The position numbers and the translations under genes were made by a program. A stretch of DNA of 64,000 nt from Haloferax elongans ATCC BAA-1513 (lineage in GTDB: Archaea; Halobacteriota; Halobacteria; Halobacteriales; Haloferacaceae): the NCBI RefSeq assembly GCF_000336755.1, contig NZ_AOLK01000015.1, forward strand, positions 434,954 through 498,953, given 5' to 3'. The notes below the pieces were generated by a model. The model had not been told where the DNA came from. It searched no databases and saw nothing but the letters and a program-made list of their open reading frames with translations. Below are positions 42,074 through 49,298 of this stretch, piece after piece; the stretch's first letter is position 1, and each line of letters opens with the position of its first letter.

Positions 42074-42507
42074 TCTAAGGTCGCTTCTGCCGGGTCGTCG
42101 ACGCCCGGGTCTGGGGTATCGCTCACCGTTGCTTCCATCTCACTCACTGTGTGACGAGCGGCGGCTTCGAACAGGTCGGACTTCGTCACCGGTTTGGTGA
42201 GAACGCCGTCCGCAGGGAGGTCTGAGAGGTCGTTTTCCGGCGTGGCCGTCATGAGCACGACGCGAAGGTCGTCAGCCGAGTCCCGGCGTAATTCGTCGAG
42301 CACGTCGTCACCGGAGAGGCCGGGGAGGTTTCGGTCGAGAAAGACGACGTCGACGGCGTCGTCGAACGCCGAGAGGGCCTCGCGCCCGGAGTACGAGACT
42401 CGGACGTCGTAGCGCTCGCCAAGCCAGAGGGCGATGCTGTCTGCGAGCGCCACCTCATCGTCGACGATGAGGAGCGTTGGGTCGTCGTGTGTGGTATCGG
42501 ATTTCAT
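42070..42507 (-). CDS. Single-domain receiver (response regulator)
   Basis: 145 residues from ATG 42507 (MKSDTTHDDPTLLIVDDEVA). Complete receiver: acidic triad VDDEVALADS, phospho-Asp in VVFLDRNLPGLSGDDVLDEL, T in VVLMTATPE and K in GVLTKPVTKSD. No output domain; a short tail DPGVDDPAEATLD follows. Such stand-alone receivers act as phosphate shuttles or by protein contact. The receiver resembles that of its neighbour (SGDDVL is identical), pointing to duplication. The two genes converge and overlap by four bases, so their expression may be anticorrelated by antisense ends. Confidence 0.9.
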   Translation of the reverse strand: MKSDTTHDDPTLLIVDDEVALADSIALWLGERYDVRVSYSGREALSAFDDAVDVVFLDRNLPGLSGDDVLDELRRDSADDLRVVLMTATPENDLSDLPADGVLTKPVTKSDLFEAAARHTVSEMEATVSDTPDPGVDDPAEATLD

Positions 42508-42569
42508 CTCTCGAAACGGATGGAAGTCGTCTGCGAGCACGCCGGCTCGCCCGTGACCAAGGCGGTTGG

Positions 42570-42776
42570 TTATGCGTCGTTCATTCGCTGCGAGCGCGTC
42601 TCGCCGCATCGTGCACACGTTGACACCCGGTACGGCTCGCGGGAGAACTGCCGGTTCTCCCGTTTTCGGCTTTCGGTCTTGATTTCTATCGAGACCTCGT
42701 GTGGGGTGCGCGATTTGCACGACGGACATTCTTCGACGAACTCGTTGCTGCGAGGACTGCTCTTACTCTTCGACAT
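42570..42776 (-). CDS. Small zinc-ribbon protein
   Basis: 68 residues. Two CxxC knuckles, CPSCKSRTPHEV at the N-terminus and STCARCGETRSQRMND at the C-terminus, define a zinc beta-ribbon. The middle is basic (SIEIKTESRKRENRQFSREP), unusual for this acidic proteome and compatible with nucleic-acid binding. Many haloarchaea have such proteins; function unknown. It lies 62 bp upstream of the receiver gene on the same strand. Confidence 0.82.
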   Translation of the reverse strand: MSKSKSSPRSNEFVEECPSCKSRTPHEVSIEIKTESRKRENRQFSREPYRVSTCARCGETRSQRMNDA

Positions 42777-42888
42777 AGGGCGGTCGTAAAAGAAACTACG
42801 GGTCCGGCGCGGTTGAATAACGAGCCTAACTGATTTGGTCCGCAGGAGAAGTCCGGTGCCGACTGGCGATTCTACGTGTGGCCGAGCC

Positions 42889-43281
42889 TTACTCGGCGGT
42901 GAGAATCTTCTCGTCGTACTTGTCGCGGAACTCCTGGATGAGCGTGCCCATCTGGGCGTACCAGTCGTTGAGGAGCCGCTGCATGTCGTCTGCGACTTCG
43001 TTGGGGTCGGTCGGCCGGTAGACGTGGTAGTAGCCGCCGTGTTCGTAGTTGACCTGTTCTTTCTGGATGAGTCCAGATTGGAGGAGCCGCTGAATCGCGC
43101 GATACGCCGTCGAGCGCTCGCGTTCGACAGCCTCTGCGACCTCGTCGACGGTCATGGGGTCCTCAGTTTCGACGAGGACCTCGAAGCACCGTCGGTCGAG
43201 CTGCTTGAGTCCGTGGAGACACTCGAGGAGCCCCTCGCACTGCATGTCTGACTGCAGGTATTCGACCATCGAGCTAGCCAT
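42889..43281 (-). CDS. TrmB/MarR-type HTH regulator with N-terminal cysteines
   Basis: 130 residues from ATG 43281 (MASSMVEYLQSDMQCEGLLE). The DNA-binding core is QLDRRCFEVLVETEDPMTVD, EVAEAVERERSTAYRAIQRL, and a wing LIQKEQVNYEHGGYYHVYRP. The C-terminal helix (LNDWYAQMGTLIQEFRDKYD) suits dimerisation. Three cysteines (C15, C21, C32) precede or start the core. This N-terminal Cys plus TrmB-like core recalls the thiol-based redox regulator OxsR of H. volcanii; assignment is by resemblance. Its location behind the TauE/SafE gene suggests it controls the sulfur cluster. Earlier in-frame ATG at 43311 would add 10 residues. Confidence 0.85.
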   Translation of the reverse strand: MASSMVEYLQSDMQCEGLLECLHGLKQLDRRCFEVLVETEDPMTVDEVAEAVERERSTAYRAIQRLLQSGLIQKEQVNYEHGGYYHVYRPTDPNEVADDMQRLLNDWYAQMGTLIQEFRDKYDEKILTAE

Positions 43282-43405
43282 TTCAAGTTTGCCTACGTAG
43301 TGCGCAGTCAAAAGGGTTTGTATACTTTGTGCAACACCGAGGACCGGAGCGCAGTCGCTCGACGGGGAGCGATTCGAAGTGAGAGAAATGAGCGTCTGAA
43401 GGGCG

Positions 43406-44443
43406 TTAGTCGGCAGTCACACCGGCTGAACCGGGAGCACGGATAGACTTGAGTGCGCTGTAGATGACCGCACTAGCGACCATGAGTGCCGACCCGAGGA
43501 TGAGTGCCAGACTGACGTAGTCGAGAACGCCCATTCCGAGGTAGTTACCGGCCTGACGGACTGCCACGGCGAGCGCGCCGAGAAGCAGCATGAGGCCGAA
43601 GTAAATCTTGATTTCCTCTTCGTTGACGATGGACGTCGCCGCGGAGCCGACGCGAGCACCGAGCGCGGAGCCAGCCAGCAGTGGAGCGACGATAGAGAGG
43701 TCGACACCGCCGGACTGGGCGTAGAGGAACGACCCGATACCGCCCGAGAACATAATCTCGAACAGGTCGGTCCCCACCGCGATGGGCACGGGCACGCCGA
43801 TGAGGTAGAACAGCGCGGGCATGCGGATGAAGCCGCCACCGACGCCGAGGAAGCCCGACAGCAGGCCCGTCGCGAACGCCACGAGAAGCACCATCCAGAG
43901 CGAGACCTGGATACCGCCGCGCAGCGTAATCATCGGCGGAATGGAGTAGCTCTGAATCTTCTTCGCGATTTCGGGGATGTCGTCGGCGTTTATCTCGGCG
44001 TCTTCTTCGACGTCGTGGCTGACGCCGCCGTCGCCGCTACCGCCCTTGAGCGCTTCGTAGGTGACGAACAGGCCGATACCGCCGAGCAACAGCACGTACG
44101 TGATGCTGATGATGTTCCCGGCGAGGCCCAACTCTTCGAGGTGGAGGACGATTTCTTTCCCGACTTCGAGGCCGACAGTCGTCCCGATAATCATCGAGAC
44201 ACCGAGTTTGTAGTCGACTTGGCCGAGGTCACGGTGTTTGAGCGTCGCGATGACGGACGTCCCGAAGACGAACGCCAATCCCGACCCGACCGCCACGCGC
44301 GAGGGATAGCCCATCACGAGGAGTGCGGGCGTGACGAGGAACGACCCACCCATCCCGAAGAACCCGAAGAGGACGCCGATGAGCAGGCCGAACCCTGCGA
44401 ACAGCGCCAGCATCGTCGCCGAGATACCGAATAGCTCGAACAT
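43406..44443 (-). CDS. TauE/SafE-family sulfite/anion exporter
   Basis: 345 residues, eight to nine membrane helices in two repeated halves. Each half has the family's glycine-rich hallmark: LIGVLFGFFGMGGSFLVTPALL and FATGLLSGFLGVGGGFIRMP-like ALF. The middle contains an acidic cytoplasmic loop (VSHDVEEDAEINADDIPEIA). TauE/SafE proteins export sulfite, sulfoacetate or similar organosulfur anions. Cluster context argues for sulfite. The ATG overlaps the stop of a 49-residue membrane protein by one base, so both are co-translated. The TrmB-like regulator gene follows on the same strand after 125 bp. Confidence 0.92.
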   Translation of the reverse strand: MFELFGISATMLALFAGFGLLIGVLFGFFGMGGSFLVTPALLVMGYPSRVAVGSGLAFVFGTSVIATLKHRDLGQVDYKLGVSMIIGTTVGLEVGKEIVLHLEELGLAGNIISITYVLLLGGIGLFVTYEALKGGSGDGGVSHDVEEDAEINADDIPEIAKKIQSYSIPPMITLRGGIQVSLWMVLLVAFATGLLSGFLGVGGGFIRMPALFYLIGVPVPIAVGTDLFEIMFSGGIGSFLYAQSGGVDLSIVAPLLAGSALGARVGSAATSIVNEEEIKIYFGLMLLLGALAVAVRQAGNYLGMGVLDYVSLALILGSALMVASAVIYSALKSIRAPGSAGVTAD

Positions 44444-44592
44444 CAGTCTCCTCCGAGGAGTTTGAGAACGGTCGAGCCGACGGCGCTCTCCAGTGCGCCG
44501 TATCCGACGTACAGTACCATCGCTTCGACGAGGACGACACCGACGAGTGCCGCCGCCTGCGAGCTTCCAGTCAGGGTTTCGATTCCGAACAT
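44443..44592 (-). CDS. 49-residue membrane protein, DUF7512-like partner of the TauE/SafE exporter
   Basis: ATG 44592 to stop 44443. One hydrophobic helix spans about residues 12-32 (QAAALVGVVLVEAMVLYVGY), with a short start MFGIETLTGSS and an end GSTVLKLLGGD. Too short for most gene callers. The stop overlaps the exporter start (TGATG), so it should be made with the exporter. I recall a haloarchaeal DUF7512 family with this length and context; a single-helix subunit or stabiliser of TauE/SafE is an inference. Confidence 0.8.
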   Translation of the reverse strand: MFGIETLTGSSQAAALVGVVLVEAMVLYVGYGALESAVGSTVLKLLGGD

Positions 44593-44601
44593 CTTACCAG
44601 C

Positions 44602-44613
44602 ACCCCAAGGGGT
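44602..44613. promoter_or_regulatory. Inverted repeat just upstream of the DUF7512-TauE unit
   Basis: ACCCC-AA-GGGGT (plus strand). Read on the coding (minus) strand it is ACCCCTTGGGGTG, then exactly eight bases, then the ATG at 44592. The rhodanese-MBL gene has ACCC..GGGTG with the same eight-base spacing. Confidence 0.55.
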
Positions 44614-44863
44614 ACTCAGTGTGTATTGTACGAATCATGCTTTCCTATACAGTGCTGGCTAACCGGAGTGAGAATATAACGCTTTTGGGAATAGCGTGCA
44701 ATACCATATCGCTATTGGATATGCATAAGTTATGAGTTTGAGATAGAAATACCGTTATACTGAGCCAAGTTTTGTACCTCAGGAAGTTACGAACAAATAC
44801 TGCGGCTATCTATGACAAAATTGTTGTTCAAGATTTGTACAATACTATCTGATATCGGTCGAG

Positions 44864-44881
44864 GCGGCGGTATTCCGCCGC
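44864..44881. terminator. GC-rich hairpin downstream of the YeeE/YedE unit
   Basis: GCGGCGG-TATT-CCGCCGC is a perfect seven-base stem with a four-base loop, about 180 bp past the stop at 45063 on the minus strand. There is no clear T-tract, so termination is possible rather than shown; an RNA-stability role is equally plausible. Confidence 0.35.
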
Positions 44882-45062
44882 GACTGACTTGCTCGCTGAC
44901 GCGCCACGCGACCACAACTGACTGACGCGCTGGTAAGCCACTCTACCACTACCGGCTGGGTCGCTGACGCGCGGCTCTCCCTGTGGCGACAACGAAGGAA
45001 GGAACGAGAGCGTCGAGAAGCGGTAGGATGTGTCGAGCAGGAGCCGAGAAAGAAAACGGGAG

Positions 45063-45527
45063 TCAGTCAGCCGACGTGCCGCGAGCGGTGCTCTCGGCGC
45101 GTCGAGCGCGCCAGAGGCCCTGCAGATACGCACCGACGAACATCCCGCCGATTGCGATGAGGATGGGATAGTTACCGACGCCGACGCTTGCGTACGCGGC
45201 ACCGGGGCAGATGCCGGAGAGACCCCAGCCAGCGCCGAAGACGACGCCACCGACGACGACGTTCTTGTCGAACGACTTCAGACGACGACCGTAGTCGGCA
45301 CCGGTGAGGGGGGCACGGCCCTTAGACCGCTCCGCGAGCGCGAAGACGGTCCCAGTGACGACCGCAGCCCCGCCCATGACGAAGAGCAGGCCGAAGTCCT
45401 CGAACTGGAGGAAGTCGAGGACGACTTCCGGTCGGGCCATGTTACTCAGCGCGAGCCCGAACCCGAATATCAGGCCGCCGAGGATGACGACCAGCATGAA
45501 TCCGAGTCCGCGTTCGTCGTCGCTCAC
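45063..45527 (-). CDS. YeeE/YedE-type transporter, C-terminal half (DUF6691-like)
   Basis: 154 residues from GTG 45527 (SDDERGLGFMLVVILGGLIF). Four helices with LGGLIFGFGLALSNMARPEV, then FGLLFVMGGAAVVTGTVFAL and VVGGVVFGAGWGLSGICPGA AYASVGVG. The last includes the family cysteine motif GxCPG that passes thiosulfate or sulfide in YeeE. It overlaps the preceding half by four bases (GTGA), and the two would pair to give a full YeeE-like channel. Thiosulfate uptake is the characterised family function; other sulfur anions are possible. Confidence 0.88.
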   Translation of the reverse strand: MSDDERGLGFMLVVILGGLIFGFGLALSNMARPEVVLDFLQFEDFGLLFVMGGAAVVTGTVFALAERSKGRAPLTGADYGRRLKSFDKNVVVGGVVFGAGWGLSGICPGAAYASVGVGNYPILIAIGGMFVGAYLQGLWRARRAESTARGTSAD

Positions 45528-46015
45528 GGCGACACCCCCAGTGCGCTCATGAGTTGTGCGACGCCGATTGCGACGAGCATGAACGTGGCGACGTTGACGA
45601 AGGACGTCCGCGACCGAGAGCCGACGCCACAGACCCCATGGCCGGAGGTACATCCCTTCCCGATTCGGGTGCCGATTCCGACGAGGACGCCGCCGACGGC
45701 AAAGCGCCACGGTTGGACGTCCGAGACCCACCACCCGTCACCGAGTGTGACGGTGTAGAGGGCGGCCCCGGCCACGATACTCAGCGTGAAGACGACCCGC
45801 CAGTTGCGTGACGCGACGTACTTCGCTTTGTTGAACCGCGGGAGGTCCGAGACGTACGAGAGCGTCGACTCGAGGAACGTGCTCGCGCCCGCGATGATGC
45901 CCGTTCCGAGGTAGATGATGGCCGTCCCCAGACCGATGAGGAGACCACCGAGCGCGTAGTGCCCGATTCCGTTCGGAAAGAGGGTGTCGACGAGGAGCGG
46001 CGTCAGACCCGTCAT
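45524..46015 (-). CDS. YeeE/YedE-type transporter, N-terminal half
   Basis: 163 residues from ATG 46015. Helices include GHYALGGLLIGLGTAIIYLG and FTLSIVAGAALYTVTL, with the sulfur-anion motif RIGKGCTSGHGVCGVGSRSR. The pair of cysteines in G-C-T-S-G-H-G-V-C-G is the YeeE signature. Full-length bacterial YeeE is about 350 residues, so this is one half of a split transporter whose other half is the next gene. It begins directly after the rhodanese-MBL stop (TAA at 46016-46018, then ATG at 46015), a tight operon. Confidence 0.9.
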   Translation of the reverse strand: MTGLTPLLVDTLFPNGIGHYALGGLLIGLGTAIIYLGTGIIAGASTFLESTLSYVSDLPRFNKAKYVASRNWRVVFTLSIVAGAALYTVTLGDGWWVSDVQPWRFAVGGVLVGIGTRIGKGCTSGHGVCGVGSRSRTSFVNVATFMLVAIGVAQLMSALGVSP

Positions 46016-47203
46016 TTAGTTCGTCAGCGCGTCGTTGCTGGCCGCGCAGTTGTTCGGGCCGAGTTCGAGTTCGAACGCGCGGTCGTCGTCCGACTCCTGC
46101 ACACCGAGGTTCGTCTCGATGATGTCGACGTAGTTGGCTGGGCGAGGCGGCATGTCCGAGAGGATGAACTCCACGAACTCCTCTTTCGGCATCGAGAGCG
46201 CGTCCATGATGTCTTTCAGTTCCCCGAGTGTCGCCGTGTAGCTGCCGTCATCGGCGGGGTTTGCCGCGTCGCTGAAGTGCGCAGAGGCCACGATATCGTC
46301 GTCGTCGTGCGAAAGGACGCGCTCTTGGAGCGAGTCGTAGAGCATGCCCGCAGCGTTGGGTGCGCCTTCGTCGCCGTCTTCGAGGTCGGGACGGGCGACC
46401 GACTCGATGAACAGGCCGTCGCCCGTAAAGAGCACGTTGTCGACCTTGTAGGTCGTCATGCCGGTCGTGTGACCCGGCGTGTGGATGGCTTCGAGTTCAG
46501 TGTCGCCGATTGTGAGCGTCTCGCCGTCCGCGATAGTCTGGTATTCGACGTCGTAATCGACGCCGCGGCCCTCGGCGGCCTCGGGGATGATTCCCGTGAT
46601 ACTCTCGTCTTCGACCAGCGTGCGGACGCCGGAGATGTGGTCAGCGTGGATGTGCGTGTCGATGGCGTACTTCAGCTCTGCGCCCATCGCCTTGGCGTCC
46701 TGCACGTACTCGTCGGAGAAGTACCGAAGCGGGTCGACGACCGCGGCCTCGTCGCCGTCGACGATGAGGTACGCGAGACAGCCACTGGAGGGCCGCTGGT
46801 ACTGTGCGACGACGGCGTCGCCGTCGGTGTCCAGTTCGGTGTACTCGTAGATGCTCGCCCAGCCGTTCATGCCGCGTTCGAGGGCGACTGCGTCGTATCC
46901 CTCCTCGATGAGCAGTCCGGCGACGTACTCTGAAGACGACCCCTTCGCACAGAGCACGACGAACTCTTCGTCTTCGGGGAGGTCTTCGAAGAGGTCCTCA
47001 CCGAGGTCGTCGTCGAGGAACTCGAAGTACGGGATGTTCACGTGCGAAACGTTCTCGCCTTCGATGCGCCACTCCTCGTGTTCGGATTGGACGCGGTTGT
47101 CGAGGATGGTGAGTGCTTCACCGTCGTCGATGCGTTCTTTGAGCGTCTCGGGCTCGATGACGGGAACGTCGGTATCCAGTTCCGGAAGGTCGAGTGCAGT
47201 CAT
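46016..47203 (-). CDS. Rhodanese-metallo-beta-lactamase fusion (persulfide-dioxygenase-like)
   Basis: 395 residues from ATG 47203. Residues about 10-115: rhodanese domain with active Cys85 (VVLCAKGSSSEY) and LERGMNGW. Residues about 130-395: metallo-beta-lactamase domain with THIHADH (183-189), HTPGHTTG (241-248), Asp262 (FTGDGLFIESVARPDLEDG) and a later SAHFSDA His. The metal-binding set resembles ETHE1-like persulfide dioxygenases, which oxidise glutathione or protein persulfide to sulfite. The rhodanese is N-terminal, whereas known bacterial fusions (PRF, CstB) place it after the lactamase domain. First gene of a unit with the YeeE/YedE halves. Confidence 0.9.
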   Translation of the reverse strand: MTALDLPELDTDVPVIEPETLKERIDDGEALTILDNRVQSEHEEWRIEGENVSHVNIPYFEFLDDDLGEDLFEDLPEDEEFVVLCAKGSSSEYVAGLLIEEGYDAVALERGMNGWASIYEYTELDTDGDAVVAQYQRPSSGCLAYLIVDGDEAAVVDPLRYFSDEYVQDAKAMGAELKYAIDTHIHADHISGVRTLVEDESITGIIPEAAEGRGVDYDVEYQTIADGETLTIGDTELEAIHTPGHTTGMTTYKVDNVLFTGDGLFIESVARPDLEDGDEGAPNAAGMLYDSLQERVLSHDDDDIVASAHFSDAANPADDGSYTATLGELKDIMDALSMPKEEFVEFILSDMPPRPANYVDIIETNLGVQESDDDRAFELELGPNNCAASNDALTN

Positions 47204-47474
47204 GTATGCATCACCCACTATTGGGTGGCTTGACTTAAGATTTTGCATAGTCGTTCTATTTTTCTACAAGACTAGAAGAGGCTCGGACAGTTGATTTGTA
47301 GTGTAATTACGCACTCACGAGCGTGTGGAATGATACTAAGAGCGACTACACGGCGAATACTAGTCGATGATTGCCTCGGGAAAGCTAGTATTGTGTAGAC
47401 AGTCCAAGAACCGACAAACTTTTACGAAACACCCTGATATTGTGGGATACACCCAACACAGGTGAACTCAACAA
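47204..47474. promoter_or_regulatory. Divergent regulatory region of the sulfur cluster
   Basis: Separates the rhodanese-MBL gene (minus) from tusA (plus). Minus strand: TATA-like CTTAAG at 47234-47239, then the 16-bp palindrome CACCCACTATTGGGTG (47212-47227) between it and the ATG at 47203. Plus strand: CACC-CAACACA-GGTG (47450-47464) ends ten bases before the tusA ATG; an A+T-rich TTTTACG (47420-47426) is the likely promoter. CTAGTATTGTGTAGAC (47385-47400) resembles elements near the TauE promoter. Confidence 0.6.
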
Positions 47475-47726
47475 ATGAGCCAACACGAAGTCACCCAGAC
47501 GCTCGACGTGAAAGGACTGTCCTGCCCAATGCCCGTCGTCAAGACCCGTGGTGCGGTCGACGACCTCTCAGCTGGCGAGGTGCTGAAAGTCGTCTCGACG
47601 GACTCCGGTAGTATGAGCGACCTGAAGGGCTGGGCCGACAGCACCGACGGTGTCTCGATGCTCGACCAGGAAGAGACCGAAGAGAGCGGCGACACGCTCT
47701 TCGTCCACTACATCCAGAAGGAATGA
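47475..47726 (+). CDS. tusA: TusA-family sulfurtransferase
   Basis: 83 residues. The CPxP active-site motif reads LSCPMPVVKTRGAVDDLSAG, and the rest matches TusA (EVLKVVSTDSGSMSDLKGWA). The conserved cysteine carries persulfide sulfur. It relays sulfane sulfur to partners in tRNA thiolation, cofactor synthesis or sulfur oxidation. Here a DsrE-like gene overlaps by four bases, the usual partner. Divergent from the rhodanese-MBL gene across a shared 270-bp regulatory region. Confidence 0.94.
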   Translation: MSQHEVTQTLDVKGLSCPMPVVKTRGAVDDLSAGEVLKVVSTDSGSMSDLKGWADSTDGVSMLDQEETEESGDTLFVHYIQKE

Positions 47727-48304
47727 GTTCGAACGCTGACGCGCCCGTCGAGACGGCGACCGCTTCGGTCGAAGACCTGCAAGCGCACGTCGAGACGCTC
47801 GAAGCGGAGCTTGCGGACCTTCGCGAGGCGGTCGACGACGACGGCCAGAAGTCGATGACCATCATCGCGACCAAAGGCACGCTCGACATGGCGTACCCGC
47901 CGCTCATCCTCGCGAGTACGGCGGCCGCCTTCGGCTGGGATGTCGTGGTCTTCCACACGTTCTGGGGACTCGAAATTCTCCACGAGGAGAAGTCGAAGAA
48001 CCTCAAACTCAGCGCGGTCGGCAATCCCAGCATGCCCATGCCGAACGCCATCGCCGCGTTGCCGTTCATGGACAACGTCGCCACGAGCATGATGGAAAAG
48101 AAAATCGCCGAAAACGGGACCGCGACCATCGAGGAACTCATCGAGACGAGCCTCGATATGGGCGTGGACCTGCAGGCGTGTCAGATGACCATCGAACTGA
48201 TGGGCTACGACGAAGACGAATTCTACGACGGCGTCACGACCGGCGTCGGCGCGGCCACAGCACTGCAGCACATGGCCGATGCCGACGTGCAACTCATGAT
48301 CTGA
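47723..48304 (+). CDS. DsrE/DsrF-like sulfur-relay protein
   Basis: 193 residues. An N-terminal coiled coil (VEDLQAHVETLEAELADLRE) precedes the DsrE-fold core MTIIATKGTLDMAYPPLILA, the hydrophobic WDVVVFHTFWGLEILHEEKS, and the active-site region LDMGVDLQACQMTIELMGYD, with one catalytic Cys in ACQMT. Conserved MPNAIAALPFMDNVATSMME is family-typical of the 'DsrE/DsrF/DrsH-like' peroxiredoxin-like group (PRK/COG2210). It should accept sulfur from TusA. ATGA overlap with tusA. Confidence 0.92.
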   Translation: MSSNADAPVETATASVEDLQAHVETLEAELADLREAVDDDGQKSMTIIATKGTLDMAYPPLILASTAAAFGWDVVVFHTFWGLEILHEEKSKNLKLSAVGNPSMPMPNAIAALPFMDNVATSMMEKKIAENGTATIEELIETSLDMGVDLQACQMTIELMGYDEDEFYDGVTTGVGAATALQHMADADVQLMI

Positions 48305-48368
48305 TTCGTCTGCGGCGACGCGCTCGTGTCTTCCCCCTCGACACTACCACGTTTCCACAGCCAACTGT

Positions 48369-49172
48369 TCAGACGTTCCACCCACCCTCGAACGAACGGA
48401 ACCGGTCTAAATCGTGTCCGAACAACACGTCTGCGCCGGTTTGTCGTTCCAACTCCTTGATTTTCTGTAGACTCTCGAACCAGTGGCGGTCGCTCCACAG
48501 CAGCCCCGGTCCGAGTGGGACTTCGTCGGTGTAGTTGCCCTCGACGTAGCATTCGTCGCCAGCGACGAGCACGTCACCGTCCGGCGTTTCGATGTGGGCA
48601 CCGAGGACGCCGGGCGTGTGTCCCGGTAGGTGCAGCAGCCGGAATCCGTCGAACATCGTGTGTTCCGACCCGTGGACGATGTTCCAGTTCAGGTCGTGGT
48701 CGAAGTCCGACGCGAGGTACGCAATCGACCCCTTGGTCGTCTTCGCCGAGTAGTAGGCGAACTTCAACTCTTCTTCGTGGACGTAAATCGGCACGCCAGT
48801 CCCGGCGAACTCGGCGAGTCCGCCGGCGTGGTCGAGGTGCAGATGACTCGTCACGACCGCGTCGATGTCGGACCGCGAGTACCCGGCCGCATCGAGGTCG
48901 GCTTCTAACGTGTGTTCCGCCGCATCGACGTGCGAAAACGCGTCGTACAGCGGGTCGGGCCAGTAGCCGTTTGCCGCCTCTGGATTCGACCCGGTATCCC
49001 ACAGCACTGTCTGGTCGGGACCGTCGATAACGGCGTTCCAGACGACGAACTCGGCAACCTCGTGGTCTGGGCCTGGATTCGATGCGCTTCCCATGGAGTA
49101 GCCGTCGAGGACGTACGCCATGTCGGCGTAGATTCGGCCGCGGTCGAGCAGGTGGACGCTGATGTCACCCAT
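48369..49172 (-). CDS. Metallo-beta-lactamase-fold hydrolase (AHL-lactonase-like)
   Basis: 267 residues. Zinc motif HLHLDHAGGLAEF, plus WDTGSNPEAANGYWPDPLYD near the start, LLHLPGHTPGVLGAHIETPD, and ending GHDLDRFRSF. Five metal-binding histidines and two aspartates are identifiable. This layout is like N-acyl-homoserine-lactone lactonases (AiiA group), with 'Y-x-x-x-D...S-H-x-H-x-D-H'. Whether the substrate is a lactone is unproven, since haloarchaea are not known to use AHL widely. It converges with the DsrE-like gene. Confidence 0.85.
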   Translation of the reverse strand: MGDISVHLLDRGRIYADMAYVLDGYSMGSASNPGPDHEVAEFVVWNAVIDGPDQTVLWDTGSNPEAANGYWPDPLYDAFSHVDAAEHTLEADLDAAGYSRSDIDAVVTSHLHLDHAGGLAEFAGTGVPIYVHEEELKFAYYSAKTTKGSIAYLASDFDHDLNWNIVHGSEHTMFDGFRLLHLPGHTPGVLGAHIETPDGDVLVAGDECYVEGNYTDEVPLGPGLLWSDRHWFESLQKIKELERQTGADVLFGHDLDRFRSFEGGWNV

Positions 49173-49298
49173 AGCCGGGTTTAGGATTGAGTGATGATAA
49201 CGTTTCAGGCAATCAATATATGTGTGTCGAGCACTACTGGTACGAATCTGTTTCGCACGCTCGACGCGGAGCGCTGGAAAAATGCGAGGTGTGCTGGG

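Larger units (their letters stand above)
44593..45062. other. 470-bp intergenic region inside the sulfur cluster
   Basis: Holds the promoter of the DUF7512-TauE unit (A+T-rich part, 44620-44850) and the 3' end of the YeeE/YedE unit (44850-45062). No gene seen. Contains GTATTGTAC-like elements at 44623-44632 and, inverted, at 44836-44847, a perfect hairpin at 44864-44881, and three copies of CTGACGCGC (44896, 44922, 44964). Confidence 0.6.
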
